Below are positions 35,225-46,904 of a DNA stretch of 64,000 nucleotides, one piece after another. Position 1 is the stretch's first letter, and each line of letters begins with the position of its first letter. This DNA comes from Aporrectodea caliginosa (Eukaryota; Annelida; Clitellata; Crassiclitellata; Lumbricidae): positions 948,848 through 1,012,847 of the forward strand of contig JACEVL010000029.1 of NCBI GenBank assembly GCA_020284085.1. The letters run 5' to 3'. Below the pieces are notes generated by a model. The model made no database searches and was not told the DNA's origin. It was given only the letters and a program-made list of their open reading frames with translations. Both the position numbers and the translations under genes were made by a program.

Positions 35225-35389
35225 ATGTCTCGAGCTACTAAACAACAAATCATTATCGCTGTATATATCGGAGCGATTAGCGTCAGCACAGCACAGAATC
35301 ACACCATCGTCTCACTCTGTGTTGCCGTTAAACCAGCGGCTCAGGCAAGACTGTCCTTATCACACCGTTCTAAACAGACTACCGAGTAG
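35225..35389 (+). CDS. Candidate signal-peptide exon of the EGF-ligand gene (uncertain)
   Basis: An ATG opens a short frame whose N terminus looks like a secretion signal. It has a basic start (MSRATKQQ), a hydrophobic core (IIIAVYIGAISVSTA) and a small-residue cleavage site before QNHTIVSLC. It is on the correct strand upstream of the EGF exons, which need an upstream exon ending in phase 1. A phase-1 donor is possible within the frame near 35318 (CTCT/GTGTTG), but it is weak, so the link is unproven. Otherwise the frame simply ends at TAG 35387-35389. Confidence 0.3.
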   Translation: MSRATKQQIIIAVYIGAISVSTAQNHTIVSLCVAVKPAAQARLSLSHRSKQTTE

Positions 35390-35826
35390 GCTACAACAGC
35401 CTGTATCGTATCTTGTGAACCCAGGTGGCTATTGTGATTTATACTACAAGATTTGTATATAACTCGGGCCAAGGTTTCGCAGGAATAGGTTTACTGAATA
35501 CTAAGGTAAAACAATCGTCTAAATATTTTGTCTGTTGGGAAAATAACATTAGATTAGCTATATATAGGCAGCCTGTAAGTAATGTAACTTTGTGCAATTA
35601 AAAGAACCGATGTGTATTATACAGTGTATACGGCGTGTTTGGAGATGAAGCATTACAAAGGTAAATTCTCAGGACTTGTAGATTAACAAGACACTAATAC
35701 TGCCGCCTAAAAAAGCCCTATATATATATATAAGAAATAAATTAAACATCATGGAGTACGCGTGTCTCAAAGAGATAATTACAGCAAAATGTGGATGAAC
35801 TACCTGACAAAATTAAGAATCATGAC

Positions 35827-35875
35827 GAAGAAGAAGAAGAAGAAGAAGAAAGAAGATGATGATGATGACGACGAC

Positions 35876-35915
<40 letters not shown>
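35827..35915. repeat. Microsatellite (GAA)n/(GAT)n
   Basis: A GAA run is followed by about 22 GAT/GAC triplets; the acidic frame readable through it is a by-product. Confidence 0.9.
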
Positions 35916-35917
<2 letters not shown>

Positions 35918-36968
35918 ATAGATGTTTTGGTTGCGGGAGAGGACAATTGAACTGAACACCGAACAACTAAATGCAGATCCAGAACTGAAAGAGTTCTTCT
36001 CCCTCTGATAATTTCCTCCATGAAACCGATGCGTATTGGCAAAGGGAGCCGCCATGGCTGTTTTATAAGAAACATCATCAGTCATTCTGTCAAACCATAG
36101 CATACCCACCTCCTACATGTATATATATCGGATTCGCATTGCCTTCTCGTTCTATATTATGCTTCTTCTTGCTTTCGCTTTTTCAGCCGGGTTGAGCTAA
36201 TCTTTCATCCATGCTGCACACAGGGCAGATAGGTCACTATCAACAAACGGCAGGTGATGTTAATCATGGATAGACTTAGGTATGCTGCATGATTCGACGT
36301 GCGGCAGCATCTGACTAATATTGACAGCAGCAAAGTTTGTGTGAAGGCCCTCCTTAGGAGCATAAGTGCCCACACCACACAGTCTGCTACACAGAATTGC
36401 ATACTGTGTTTTAATAATTGGGGATTTCCAGCTGCTCTTGCCAAAGGAATAAACTGAAACATTCCTGGCAGAACAGCAGTAGAAGGCATACGATGCTTGG
36501 ATATATTATACATACGTAAGTACAATCTATGTGCACACATTTTTACACTATAATCTAAGTTCATGCATGTTCCCGAAGATTATGATTGCAGGTTTACTTT
36601 ATTAGAGGGCTTAGTAGGATATGTCTTAGTTTTTCGCTTATATATAGGCCCTATAGGCCTATATACTTGAAGTGCGTTGTATTGTATTGTATTTAAACGC
36701 TGTTAACATGCCCGAATACATACTTACACGTGTACTGAATACTTTCTTTTCTTATATTTTGTTAGGCAGTTGTTAGCCGCGGCGCCGATGTTCAAACCCT
36801 TCGATATTCAAATGGATTTGGAATTGGTTTGATTGCTTTAGGGAAGTGCTCATGTTCATATGACTCTTAGGCGTAACTTAGTTTCAGAAGTTCTACAGCA
36901 GACAAATTATTGTCTTGATGTCTAAAATGCTTGTTTGGAGTGATTCACTATGAACAAAGTTACTACAG

Positions 36969-39900
36969 CCGTCTATTCGACTTTCAAAGAGCCTTGTTTG
37001 AAAGCAGAAAATGAGGCTATTGGATGCCTTAATGGCGGAACTTGCTTCAAAATACCGATGCACAATGGAAGCGAAATCTTTGGATGCAGGTAATTTGCTC
37101 ATTTTGCTTAGATTTACGCTTAGAGATACTTGGTACATTTCATATAATTATATCGAAATGCATCCTTATATATGCATTGCTTGTTTCCCATTATCTTATA
37201 GTTACATAGCATTATGTTAGGCAATGTAGGCTAACCTTTCCTAACATTTCCTAACCTTCTTCGAGATTTAAATATAGTATATAGGCTTGTTTTAATTGCG
37301 CCAGCGAGCTCTCTGCTCGTTTTTCTCTTCTTTCTACAGAAGATGGAGAAAAATACTCTGATAATTATAACGTCGGAAGAATAGGCCTAGTTCAGTAGAA
37401 GGCGTCGTGCTTTTACTGCAGCAAATGTTGCAACATTTTGAATAGCCATGTACAGAGCTGTAACAGAAGATCAGATAGTGGCCAACAACGATGATGATTA
37501 TGATGACGATGATGATGATGATAATGATGAAGATGATGAAGATGACGACGATGATGATGATGACGATGACGATGATGATAATGATGAAGATGATGATTAT
37601 GATGACGATGATGATGATGATGATGATGAAGATGATGATGATGACGATGACAATGATGATGAATGATGATGATGATGACTTGAAATGAGACTTTAAATAG
37701 AATAAATAGACTGTCTGCTTTAAATCTTTATTGTGAAACAATATTATTTTGGGCGTCGAACAGGTAAAACAAGGTAAGATGAGTAAGTTGAGGTAATACA
37801 GATGGTACCGTAAAATCAGTTCATGGTTCGTGAAATATTTTGGGCTTTCAAAAGCATCTTCGTTCGTTATAGCTGTTTCCTGGTGTTTTTATACAGCTGT
37901 ACAGAAGAATGGGATGGTACGAGATGCCAATTTCGATTTGCCGACCCAGAATTATGTAACAACGTTCTTCTGATCATCAAACTATTATAGGTTATCTCTC
38001 TACATAGTAGACTTGACCTGTTTGAATCTTATGGAAACATAAGAGGAACATAAAATTAGTGTAGAGTTTATGTAAGGTAATGTAAATCTCCGAAATTTCT
38101 CAGCAAACAAAAGCAACGCGTCACCGGCGCTCTATCAAGTAAAGTTCGAAATAGTCAAGTTGCTTGGTCCATTTCGGTGCCAGATCAGAATCCGGGGAGG
38201 TCAAGCCGAGAAGATAGCATAGTGCTACAGTGGAAATCGTTGATTAAACGACATGTATACAAGCCTACTTCGGTTAGTAGCTAGTAGCAACTGCAGTTGT
38301 ACCGTTGGTGCATATAAGCAGTGGAATTTTATGTAAAGTAAAATAAACATGCAAATCTGCGAAATTTAAAATTTCCACATAAAGCCTCATCAGAAAGACC
38401 ACCCAGCGTTATATCAAATCAAGACTGCAAGAGCTTGATCAGTTTCGGTAGCACATCATGATCCGAGGAGATGACATCCTCAAGCTACATCTTTAAATTT
38501 TAAATACCTGAGTAACTGAAAATCGACAATTAAATTCAGTATGCAATTTTACCTAGACTTCATCAGAACTGTTAGGCTAATCATAATTTTGCTGTAGCAA
38601 AAAATATATAAAGAAATTACTTAGGCCTACTACAGATCACTACGAAAATTCCCACCTGATCATTTAGCTTTTGTCAGAAAAGTAGGCCTATGTGATGGTA
38701 CTGATGGCTAACCATATACTTTGATTTATGGTGGCTTCCTTCAGCCAAGAACTAATAACGCCGCTAAAAGTCCGCAACTTATTAGCGTTACCACCTATAA
38801 GTAGGCCTATACTTACATGCCATAATCCATTCACAGTGGCGTACGGAGCTGAAATGCCGCCCGGGGCGACGGCCCAAAATGCCGCTCTTGGGAATTTTTT
38901 GGGGTATATTTTCTCTAAAGATTGCAATTTACATGACGATCGTCGATCTTATAACATATAGGCCTGCGTCTACAATTTTATTTTATAAAGTTAATAGCCT
39001 ATCTGGTTTTATCACTTTTCACTGCATTTTCAAATTAATTATCCGTTTTAGCTATAGACCTAGCCTACATTTTCAACTTGCTGAAATCTATATTACTATA
39101 ATTATTAGTATAATAACACATTTTATTGCATGAGTTGCGACTGTCGCAGACTCGCCGCTTCTGTTGCGGATGTGGAAGAAACAAAAATATCGGCGCGTAG
39201 CTGCAGCAACACGTAGGGCCTACTTTAATTTTTTGCGATTTTCAAGGCGCTTCCTATATATTCAGATTCAGCCCCACTTAGTTCAGCATCTTACTCATCT
39301 TCATTCCTAATGAATGAATGAATGAATATTTGAGTGTCTGTAGTTAATACGAGAAGTGGAACTGGTAATTAACAATTATAGGCTACAGTACACATGTTCT
39401 CTCACAGTAGACCTTCACCATGATGCCGCCCCTAAAGGAGGCTTTATTGTGGACTTCAGCCAAGGACTTATAAAGCCCCAACTTTTTCATTTTTTAGCAC
39501 AACCATCTATCAAATATTAGGCCTACTGCCCGGGGCGACTCGCCCCCTCTGCCCCCATAACTGTCCATTTCATTAATGGAGGAATGTTACTAATGTTGTT
39601 AAAACGAAACTGGCACATTGATATAATGTTGTATTTACTTGATGATTTGAAGGTTGCATTCAATTGATGGCTGTAAATATTATTTTATAAGACTTATAGC
39701 ACTAAATATATACTTGTGTTTGGCTTAGACTCAGTCATTGGTTTTTCGCTTTTATAACGGTCCCGAGCACAGATAAGACCAACGCTAAATGCACTACTGA
39801 TTGATGATGACCTTAGATAAACCTAGACGTTGGCCAATAAGCGTTGTCTGTTTTTGTTCCCCTGTCTACACACAGGGGCTCATGACGCAAGCATGGCTTC

Positions 39901-41570
39901 CATTGCGACTGGCGTCACAGTCGGAGTGTTCCTGCTGCTAGCATTCATCGTTGGAGTGGCCGTCTACTGGTGGAGGTAGGTCTACAGACTCATGCGCGCA
40001 GTCATTCCGTGTATTCGTCTTAAAAATAAAAAAAAATAGCTTTGGTATTTTCCGTTAACAATGAAGAAAGATGCATACATGTATAATATTGGCCTATACA
40101 TGTATGAATTTTATGTTACCTATGTGTATATATGTAGCTTATGTACTGTACGTGTATAAGTATGTACGTATTTAGTTCATATTTATTTATCGTTATAGGC
40201 CTACTTATCAGGGTAATCAAGACAGCCACTGCGCCGCGACGCACCGCTCGTAAGCAAGTTGGTGCCCTGCGTTTAGCTTTCAAGTGGCGCTTTACAATTG
40301 TAATTGTAATTGTAATTGAACATTTGTATAGCACCACTCCGAGATTCAGAGGCGCTCACAAATTACAAATTTGGAGTTTACAATTACGATTACGATATGT
40401 ATGTATGTATGTATGTAGGCCTATGCGTGCATGCATGCATGTATTTATCTATGAAGACACTTGATATGTATGAAATACGCCTTCTACTTACAGTGTACCT
40501 CTTAAAAGCTTAATATGGCTGCATAATTTTATAGTCATGTTGTTCTTGGTATATTTTGGCTGCATCCGACATGTCATTTATTTCTCGGTGTATTATTAGG
40601 TACAGGAAAAATCGCCACCGAACGAACTCAGAGGCAGAAGGTTCAGTCCGAGGTACCGACCAGAGCCATGGCAACGACCACGTGCTAGTGTCACCTGGCG
40701 AATCGAAGCCTAGTTACGAAGCCTACAGTGAGACTGAATCGAGACAGGTACGTTTAGTAGCAGTCTTGATGATCTCTTTATCACCATGGGAATCATGATG
40801 GGCCTTCACGGCGCCAGAACCCCATCATTTACTGGGAATTACGAGAACTTTGAAAGGATCTGTTGCTCTCTGTTGAAGCTGCAAATGTCTGTGCTTTATA
40901 TGGGGCACGGATGGGCCAACGTTTACGGTAGGGGTAGGGTCAGAAATAAATATAGTTATTGCCTATTTTCTCATCTGCTTTGCCTTGATCTGATCGAGAA
41001 ATCTAAAGCTACGTTCTCAGAATACAACGAGAATTAGCGGACAGTAGTTTCACAGTGACACCACTATTCGCAATCATGTCCTATTACAATGGTTAACTAA
41101 ATAGCGATATAGAGCCATAGGAAATATTTCCAATGGCATATAGGCAAACGTTTAAGATGCAATTCGCAAAAACCGGCATGCTGCGCTAATGATCATTTGC
41201 TTTCTGAAGCACGCGCCTTAAAACGACGTGCTTTAAACTGCGTATAAATATCAGTGTTTAAGATGCCATTTAGGTGCCTCACCCAAGGGAATATGCACAA
41301 TGACTGGTTTTCTTGCAGAATTTGACCTTAGGTCGAGAAACATCAACGTCTCACGCACCTGAAGCGGAGGTAAGAGGAACGGAATTCGATGGAATCGCTT
41401 CCTCCTCCTCTTCTTCTCACTCCTCGTCATCACCTGCAGCAGTAGCAGCCACTGCGGAAGTCATATCAACAATGCGTCATCCATCTGTGGATCATTCACC
41501 TACTGATTATCCATTCATAGATGAGGAATGCACCGATCTCCAGCACAAGGATGCATTGATCAGCTTGTGA
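36969..41570 (+). CDS. Membrane-anchored EGF-family growth factor precursor (ErbB-ligand-like), 5' end not found
   Basis: Exons are 36969-37089, 37897-37955, 39876-39975, 40600-40747 and 41319-41570; phases agree at every junction and the last ends in TAG-free frame until the TGA at 41568-41570. The first two encode one EGF module with six cysteines spaced C-x9-C-x5-C-x13-C-x1-C-x8-C (GCLNGGTC, FGCSC, CTEEWDGTRC). The intron between C4 and C5 is phase 2, the arrangement known for ErbB ligands. A stalk of about 15 residues (QFRFADPELWAHDAS) leads to a transmembrane helix (GVTVGVFLLLAFIVGVAVYW) and a basic stop-transfer (RYRKNRHR). The cytoplasmic tail of about 130 residues is serine-rich. The probable role is a receptor tyrosine kinase ligand released by cleavage at the stalk. 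AATAAA lies at 41696-41701. An in-frame donor (GAG/GTAAGA) inside the last exon could allow another C terminus. Confidence 0.83.
37486..37675. repeat. Microsatellite (GAT)n within the EGF-domain intron
   Basis: About 190 bp of GAT, GAC and GAA triplets lie between the two exons that encode the EGF module. Both strands carry long simple frames that are not genes. Confidence 0.9.
38070..38490. repeat. Two adjacent copies of a dispersed repeat
   Basis: At about 38074 and 38345 similar sequence occurs: AATCTCCGAAATTT or AATCTGCGAAATTT, then AAAGC(A/C)(A/T)C, then a SINE-like tail containing CGGTGCCAGATCAGAATCCG or CGGTAGCACATCATGATCCG. Related stretches lie at 17350-17490 and 26465-26540. Probably antisense retroposon copies. 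Confidence 0.5.
38836..39560. repeat. Transposon-like segment with GC-rich ends
   Basis: It begins CAGTGGCGTACGGAGC, a form common at hAT element ends, followed by GCCGCCCGGGGCGACGG. Near 39535 a second CTGCCCGGGGCGACTCG occurs. I did not find a matching inverted end or target duplication, so boundaries are unsure. It lies in the intron before the transmembrane exon of the EGF gene. Confidence 0.4.
40225..40400. repeat. Two retroposon 3' ends meeting tail to tail
   Basis: A plus-strand LINE 3' end (GCTCGTAAGCAAGTTGGTGC, AGTGGCGCTTTA) runs into an (AATTGT)n tail. This continues as the antisense tail of a second element (AACATTTGTATAGCACC, GAGGCGCTC), followed by TTACGATTACGA. Located in the intron between the transmembrane and cytoplasmic exons. 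Confidence 0.6.
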
Positions 41571-41831
41571 CGTCAACAGGATAAATACATGTATGAAAAG
41601 ACGTCTGCTGGAGAATTCCGTCTTGAATTTCATAGATGCCTATACAAACTGCGAACTTGAAAAACAAAAGCTTAGATATTTATTCAAATAGTCAAAATAA
41701 ATTCTTAGTTTGAATCTAAACTAGTTCATTCGTTAACTATATTTTAACTGTAATAATTATTTTTTTGGCAATGACTTCCTTCAGTATATGCTTTATGAGA
41801 CATTCGACCACTCACTAACGACTATGCAGCT

Positions 41832-42892
41832 TAGGGGTGTCCAGAAAAATGACACATGACAGGAAACACCCATATTGAAGTTTTTCCCGTTATTCTATTC
41901 ATCTATTGTCTATAAATATTTTTTTACAGAATTTTAAAATGTTATCCTGAGGTCCCTCAAAGCCCCCCAACATACCCTACTTAAACTCCCAGAACTGAAG
42001 ACGTCCATGCTCGGATCTTGGAACTTGGGTCCATTGTCGATTTTCTTTTTATCACACAAAATTAACGAATAGTCCGATTTGGATGAACTTTTTATTTCTT
42101 GTTTCTTTCGATGAGCTATATTCTGATAAAATATAGATACTAAATTCATGGTCATTCAAGGTCATTTCAAAGGTCATAAGAAAGAAATCGAACAAAAATT
42201 GAAGAAAAATGATCAGATCTCAGCCAATAATTGTTACAATTGGTTAATTCTTTCTTGTATTTCTCGTCTTGAAAAGGGCTACCTGTGATAAGAGGGTACC
42301 AAATACAAGACGATCAAAAGTTATTTTAATTACAAAAGGTCAATTTTAGAGAAAATTCATGGTCTGAAATTGACCTTTTGTAATTAAAATAACTTTTGAT
42401 CGTCTTACATTTGGTATCCTTGTTTCTTATCACAGGTAGCCCTTTTTCAAGACGAGAAATGCAAGAAAGAATTAACCAATTTCAACAATTATTGGCTGAG
42501 ATCTGATCATTTTTCTTCAATTTTTGTTCGATTTCGTTTCTTAATGACCTTGAAATGACCTTGAATGACCATGAATTTAGTATCTATATTTTATCAGAAT
42601 ATAGCTCTCATCGAGAGAAACAAGAAATAAAAAGTTCATCCAAATCGGACTATTCGTTAATTTTTGTGATAAAAAGAGTAAATCGGCAATGGACCCAAGT
42701 TCCAAGATCCGAGCATGGGCGTCTTCAGTTCTGGGAGTTTAAGTATAGGGTATGTTGGGGGCTTTGAGGGACCTCAGGGATAACATTTTAAAATTCTGTA
42801 AAAAATATTTATAGACAATAGATTAATAGAATAACGGGAAAAACTTCAATATGGGTGTTTCCTGCGATGTGTCATTTTTCTGGACACCCCTA
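41832..42892. mobile_element. Foldback hAT-like element: two long inverted arms with 8-bp target duplication
   Basis: The element is an almost perfect palindrome. The left arm (41832 to about 42348) and the right arm (about 42366 to 42892) are reverse complements with scattered differences, around a loop of roughly 17 bp. The ends read TAGGGGTGTCCAG and CTGGACACCCCTA. They are flanked by an exact 8-bp duplication, ATGCAGCT, at 41824-41831 and 42893-42900. The termini and duplication size fit the hAT superfamily. It has no transposase; the mirrored frames on both strands reflect the palindrome. It lies about 260 bp past the stop codon of the EGF ligand. Confidence 0.92.
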
Positions 42893-43249
42893 ATGCAGCT
42901 ATTCTAACCAGTTGATCATCATTTTTAAGATTAGTTTTTCAAATGGTATACAATAAGAGTTACTACGAGTTCGCAGTATTTGAGCTCAGTGTGCAGTAAG
43001 GTCCGATGTCTCAAGGCACTTAAAATGTTACCATATAAGACATTGATCTATATATATAACAGCTTAAGTTCTACTGCCATTGAACAAAACAATATTGGCC
43101 TGAGATACACTGCAGATGAGGATCACTATGATCTGTCTAGAAGCAAACTCGACGAATACCGTGATCCTTCATTATGTTATATCAATGTGTGAAGGTCCGT
43201 AGGATAGAGGCATAGTTTTTTTTATGTCTATACAGTAGTTGAAGAGGAA

Positions 43250-43500
43250 GCGCAGTCCCCTCAGCTACCCTGACGCAGCCATTAGTCTGAAGTGCAGGCG
43301 ACTTCATTTTCTTAGTCTCGGCTTATGAGGGTGGGTGGCAGTCCTCTCCCTCACCGTCTCATCTTCCCACCGATGATGATGACAGTTTACGGTCAGTGTA
43401 CTCATTATATTTGAGTTGGATAGCGGGCGCAGGTGGAGCAGAAATCTCGAACCAAATATCTGCTCTGGCGGGGATTTGAACCACCGAGTGACTACGCTAT
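43250..43500 (-). mobile_element. tRNA-derived SINE (antisense)
   Basis: On the minus strand a B-box-like GGTGGTTCAAATCCCCGCC at about 43465-43484 lies inside a tRNA-like head. It is followed by a body containing GTTCGAGATTTCTGCTCCAC and TACACTGACCGT. A diverged relative is at about 3190-3410 (AGCAGAAATCTTAAATT, CGCTCTGGCGGAAAGTTGAAC). Confidence 0.6.
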
Positions 43501-43712
43501 AACAAAGAAGTTAGTGATGATGATGACGACAATCCATTACTACAACGGCGATGAATACATGATGACTACATACTGACGACATATTAACGTTGTTATTTGT
43601 GGTCGCAGCAGCGGTGATGATGATAATGGCGGTGTTGCTGGTTGTGGTGGTGTTGGTGATAATGGCGGTAATCATTGTGGCAGCTTCGGCTGTGGCAGCG
43701 AAGACTAGGATC

Positions 43713-43739
43713 ATGATGATGATGATGTTGTTGTTAATT

Positions 43740-43813
<74 letters not shown>

Positions 43814-43875
43814 AATGATGACGATGATGATGATGATGATGATGATGATGACGACGATGACGATGATGATGATAA
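43713..43875. repeat. Microsatellite (GAT)n
   Basis: About 160 bp of GAT triplets with some GAC; the methionine-rich frame through it is not a gene. Confidence 0.9.
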
Positions 43876-45509
43876 CATGAAGCTGTGTGGTGATGACGCG
43901 TCATGCGCTACCGACCGAACCCTAGTGACTAATTAAAGGAGTTGACGTTGCAGCCTATCCGGAAAAAGGAGCAGATGGACAGAAGCAACAGCAGGAAAGA
44001 GAAAACCTCCTTCTCTGAACTCAAGCCACAGCCTCTCTGTCTGTCTGTCTCTGTGTCTTTCAGTTATGTAACTTAAGAGAATACCCCCTCTCTATGTGTA
44101 CTTCATTCTAGAAGCTTTTGATAAGCCGCTCCTCTCATTTGCGAATTAGAGCCACCTCAGCCCTGGCGACGAAACCAACGCCCCCTGGCGACTCTCACAA
44201 TACGAACGAGAAGAGAATTATTCTCCAGGGACTACTTCGACCGCAGAGGGAGTGACCGCACGGGCCAATTGCGCACGTGCAATGGCTTGGCGGCAAATCT
44301 CTGTGAAGAGCGAAGGCGTTGATGCCAGAGTCACGTGTTATGCAATAATCCAATTAGGCGATCGTATAATCAAAGACGAATTTACACTTCATTAATATTC
44401 ACTCGCATAAGTAACGCATCAATTGAAATGAAACTACGAGAATAGCCAGATATTAGGGAACATCCACGACACGTTTAATCGTTTAATAGCTTACATTCAG
44501 ATTCTCCCGCATAAAGAGGCGGCGTCAGAGTATGGCGTTTTCGGGGTGGGGTGGGGGCTATTAAAGCCGCAGACTGTCAAAGGAGCCGACAAAGTTTCGC
44601 CTTCACAGCCGTCTAAACAATCTGGATTAAGTCAAACTATTCAGTTCTTGGCACCGCTGCAAGATCCAGAAGTTGGGAAAAGGCCACCATATTTTATTGT
44701 GGCCGAAGTGCTGCTGGAGAATTTTGACGACCTTTTTGTCAATGTAACAACTCTATGAACACTTTTTCTGGTCCCGGCGGTATAAAAATTCTTCTGATCC
44801 TTTAGGCCTATATTTTAATCCTTCGCTTTTTCGGTAACGTAACAGGTTTCATAGGCTCATTTTCTCAGTTAAATGTCCTGTTGACCCTTTCCCCCTTCGT
44901 TTTGAAACTATTACCATTAAAGCACATTTTAGCTACTCTTTCGCTTTAGTTTTCTACATTTCTTCCTTTATTTCCTGTTGCAGCATTACCATAAGCGTTT
45001 TTATTTGACAATAATATTTATGTCGACTGGAGTTGTCTTTAAGTAGAAAACTTGGCTCTTTCGTTAATTAGTTGTGTCCTAAAATTCCTTTAAAACCATC
45101 TATAACAGAATCTCTTAGGAATTTATTGCTTGGGAATGTATTTCCATTTTATTGATCTTACTGGGCTTCACCAAATCAGATGCTTTTCTCCTGGACTCCA
45201 CTGGGGATTCAGATCCCAGACTTCAGTTACATGAGCTCACGCTTCTTCCGGATCCGCCTCTGCATTCACTGATTCTACCTTCTGTCCCAATCAAGAACTG
45301 TTCGTGACTCCCACTCGTTCTTAACCGAAAATCCAACAAATCTCTTTCACCTGAACAATGCATCGCTTATTTGTTTCCTTTTTCAAAACTGCATTACGAA
45401 AAGTCTTAGACACAGAGGCGGCATTCTATGTCGAATAAGGCTGCTTTGCTGGTATAGGTAAAGTCTTGAATTGAAATTGATAACCCATAATACGTATGTA
45501 AAACGTGAG

Positions 45510-45905
45510 TATTCTACAACGGACTGGTCTTCTTCTTTTGGTTCTCTGCCTTGCTAGGCAGGTTCGTATACGTCCAATTTCGCCATTCATCACGTTTTCT
45601 GGCTCTTTCCTTCAGTTTGCTGTAGTCCTCCTCCATCATCCAGTCCAACAACATCATTCTCGGTCTTCCTCTTGTTTTCTTCCCCTCCATTCTTCCCTCA
45701 ATTATAATTCTTAGAAGGGAGTCTCCCCTTATGATGTGGCCCAACCATTTTCTTTGTCGGCTTCCTCTTATCCATAATTATCATGGATCTTTTTTCGTCC
45801 ACCATTTGTGGTATGTCTTCATTTGTCCTCCGATCCATCCAGCTGACTCTCTCCATTCTTCGCCATATCCACATCTCGAAGGCCTGGTCTAGTCTCACCA
45901 TTTTA
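45510..45905 (-). mobile_element. LINE/RTE-type reverse-transcriptase C-terminal remnant (antisense)
   Basis: Two overlapping minus-strand frames give DRRTNEDIPQMVDEKRS and then GHIIRGDSLLRIIIEGRMEG with KTRGRPRMMLLDWM. This order is typical of the C terminus of LINE polyproteins (G..lR...ll....G...G.RgRpr..wlD). A frameshift between them shows decay. Confidence 0.75.
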
Positions 45906-46869
45906 ATAAGAAATTACTCTCATCAGGATTTTCACCCAGGGCTCAATTCTGGAAGACACTATCGCATGCAGAGGAAATTACGGTCGGTACTGCAATACAG
46001 AGTGCCGTGATGACCATGCCGCCTCATACAGACCACTAATTGCCCGAAAGGGTTCTATCTGTATACGTGCCTCAGAGACAGGCCTTCCGGCGCTGATTGT
46101 ACCTAACCCGTCGCACGAGGGTGCTTTAGAAAGAGGGTTGATAAGTGCTAGCAAGTGCGGCTTTGCGAAGTTTTTACCCAACAATTATCCACCCCGCCGT
46201 TCGCGTGCGTCTCCACCACTGAGGGGGCGGTAGAAACAGCGGTGCGGAGACAGGCGGAGGCGGGAGACCCCTTTATGCAACGCCGATCGAGAGATGGGGT
46301 GCCTCTGCACCCTACTTGGGAATTCATTGCTGTCCCGTCATCAATCAAGGCACGAGGGGTGCGGGTAGTGTTGTTGCAGTGGTCAGTCTCACCGCGGGTG
46401 CCACGCGTCCACGTCCTCCCTCACAACTGCCACTGTGGCCGCTAGATGGCGAAACCCTCTACAACAGAATTAATTACGTGTTCTGGACCGATTTCAGGAA
46501 TAAAGACTCGTCGGCTTTGTTAAGGCGAAGAAGGTCCTCCGACGATAAAGGTCTACCTAAACAACCACCCTTTGCAACTAATGGTCATTGGTCCAATTAT
46601 AGGCCTAGTATTTACGAGATTCAAGTAGTCCACAAAGAAGAGGCAAGCCTTTGTAGAGTGCGGCACAGTTCTTCCAAAATAATAGATTATATATGTCAAC
46701 CATCTTATTCTTAAATACATTTTTATTATTAGATCTAATCATATATATACATAATATATCACCATGCTCGTGCATGACACCTCTTGAAATGTCTGTATAT
46801 GACAAGAGAAATTATATTCATGCTCCTATAACTAACATCGGAGGATCGCTTGTTTGCATATTATAAATT

Positions 46870-46904
<35 letters not shown>

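Larger units (their letters stand above)
41571..45509. other. Downstream of the EGF-ligand gene
   Basis: The EGF gene 3' UTR is followed by the 1,061-bp foldback element (41832-42892), an antisense tRNA-like SINE (43250-43500), a long (GAT)n run (43713-43875), and a phase-0 candidate exon at 43952-44071 (see findings). From 44100 to 45500 there is nothing I can name. Confidence 0.45.

Noticed and set aside
36205..36564. 119-codon minus-strand frame between the candidate signal exon and the EGF exons
   Set aside because: No family pattern; Cys/Leu-rich composition and the wrong strand for the EGF gene suggest chance or decayed repeat sequence.
37334..37741. Long Ile/Val-rich and Asp-rich frames on both strands
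   Set aside because: They are translations of the (GAT)n microsatellite in the intron between the two EGF exons.
46148..46714. Overlapping open frames in a GC-rich segment
   Set aside because: Frames occur on both strands with similar length, and no recognisable domain or splice structure was found.
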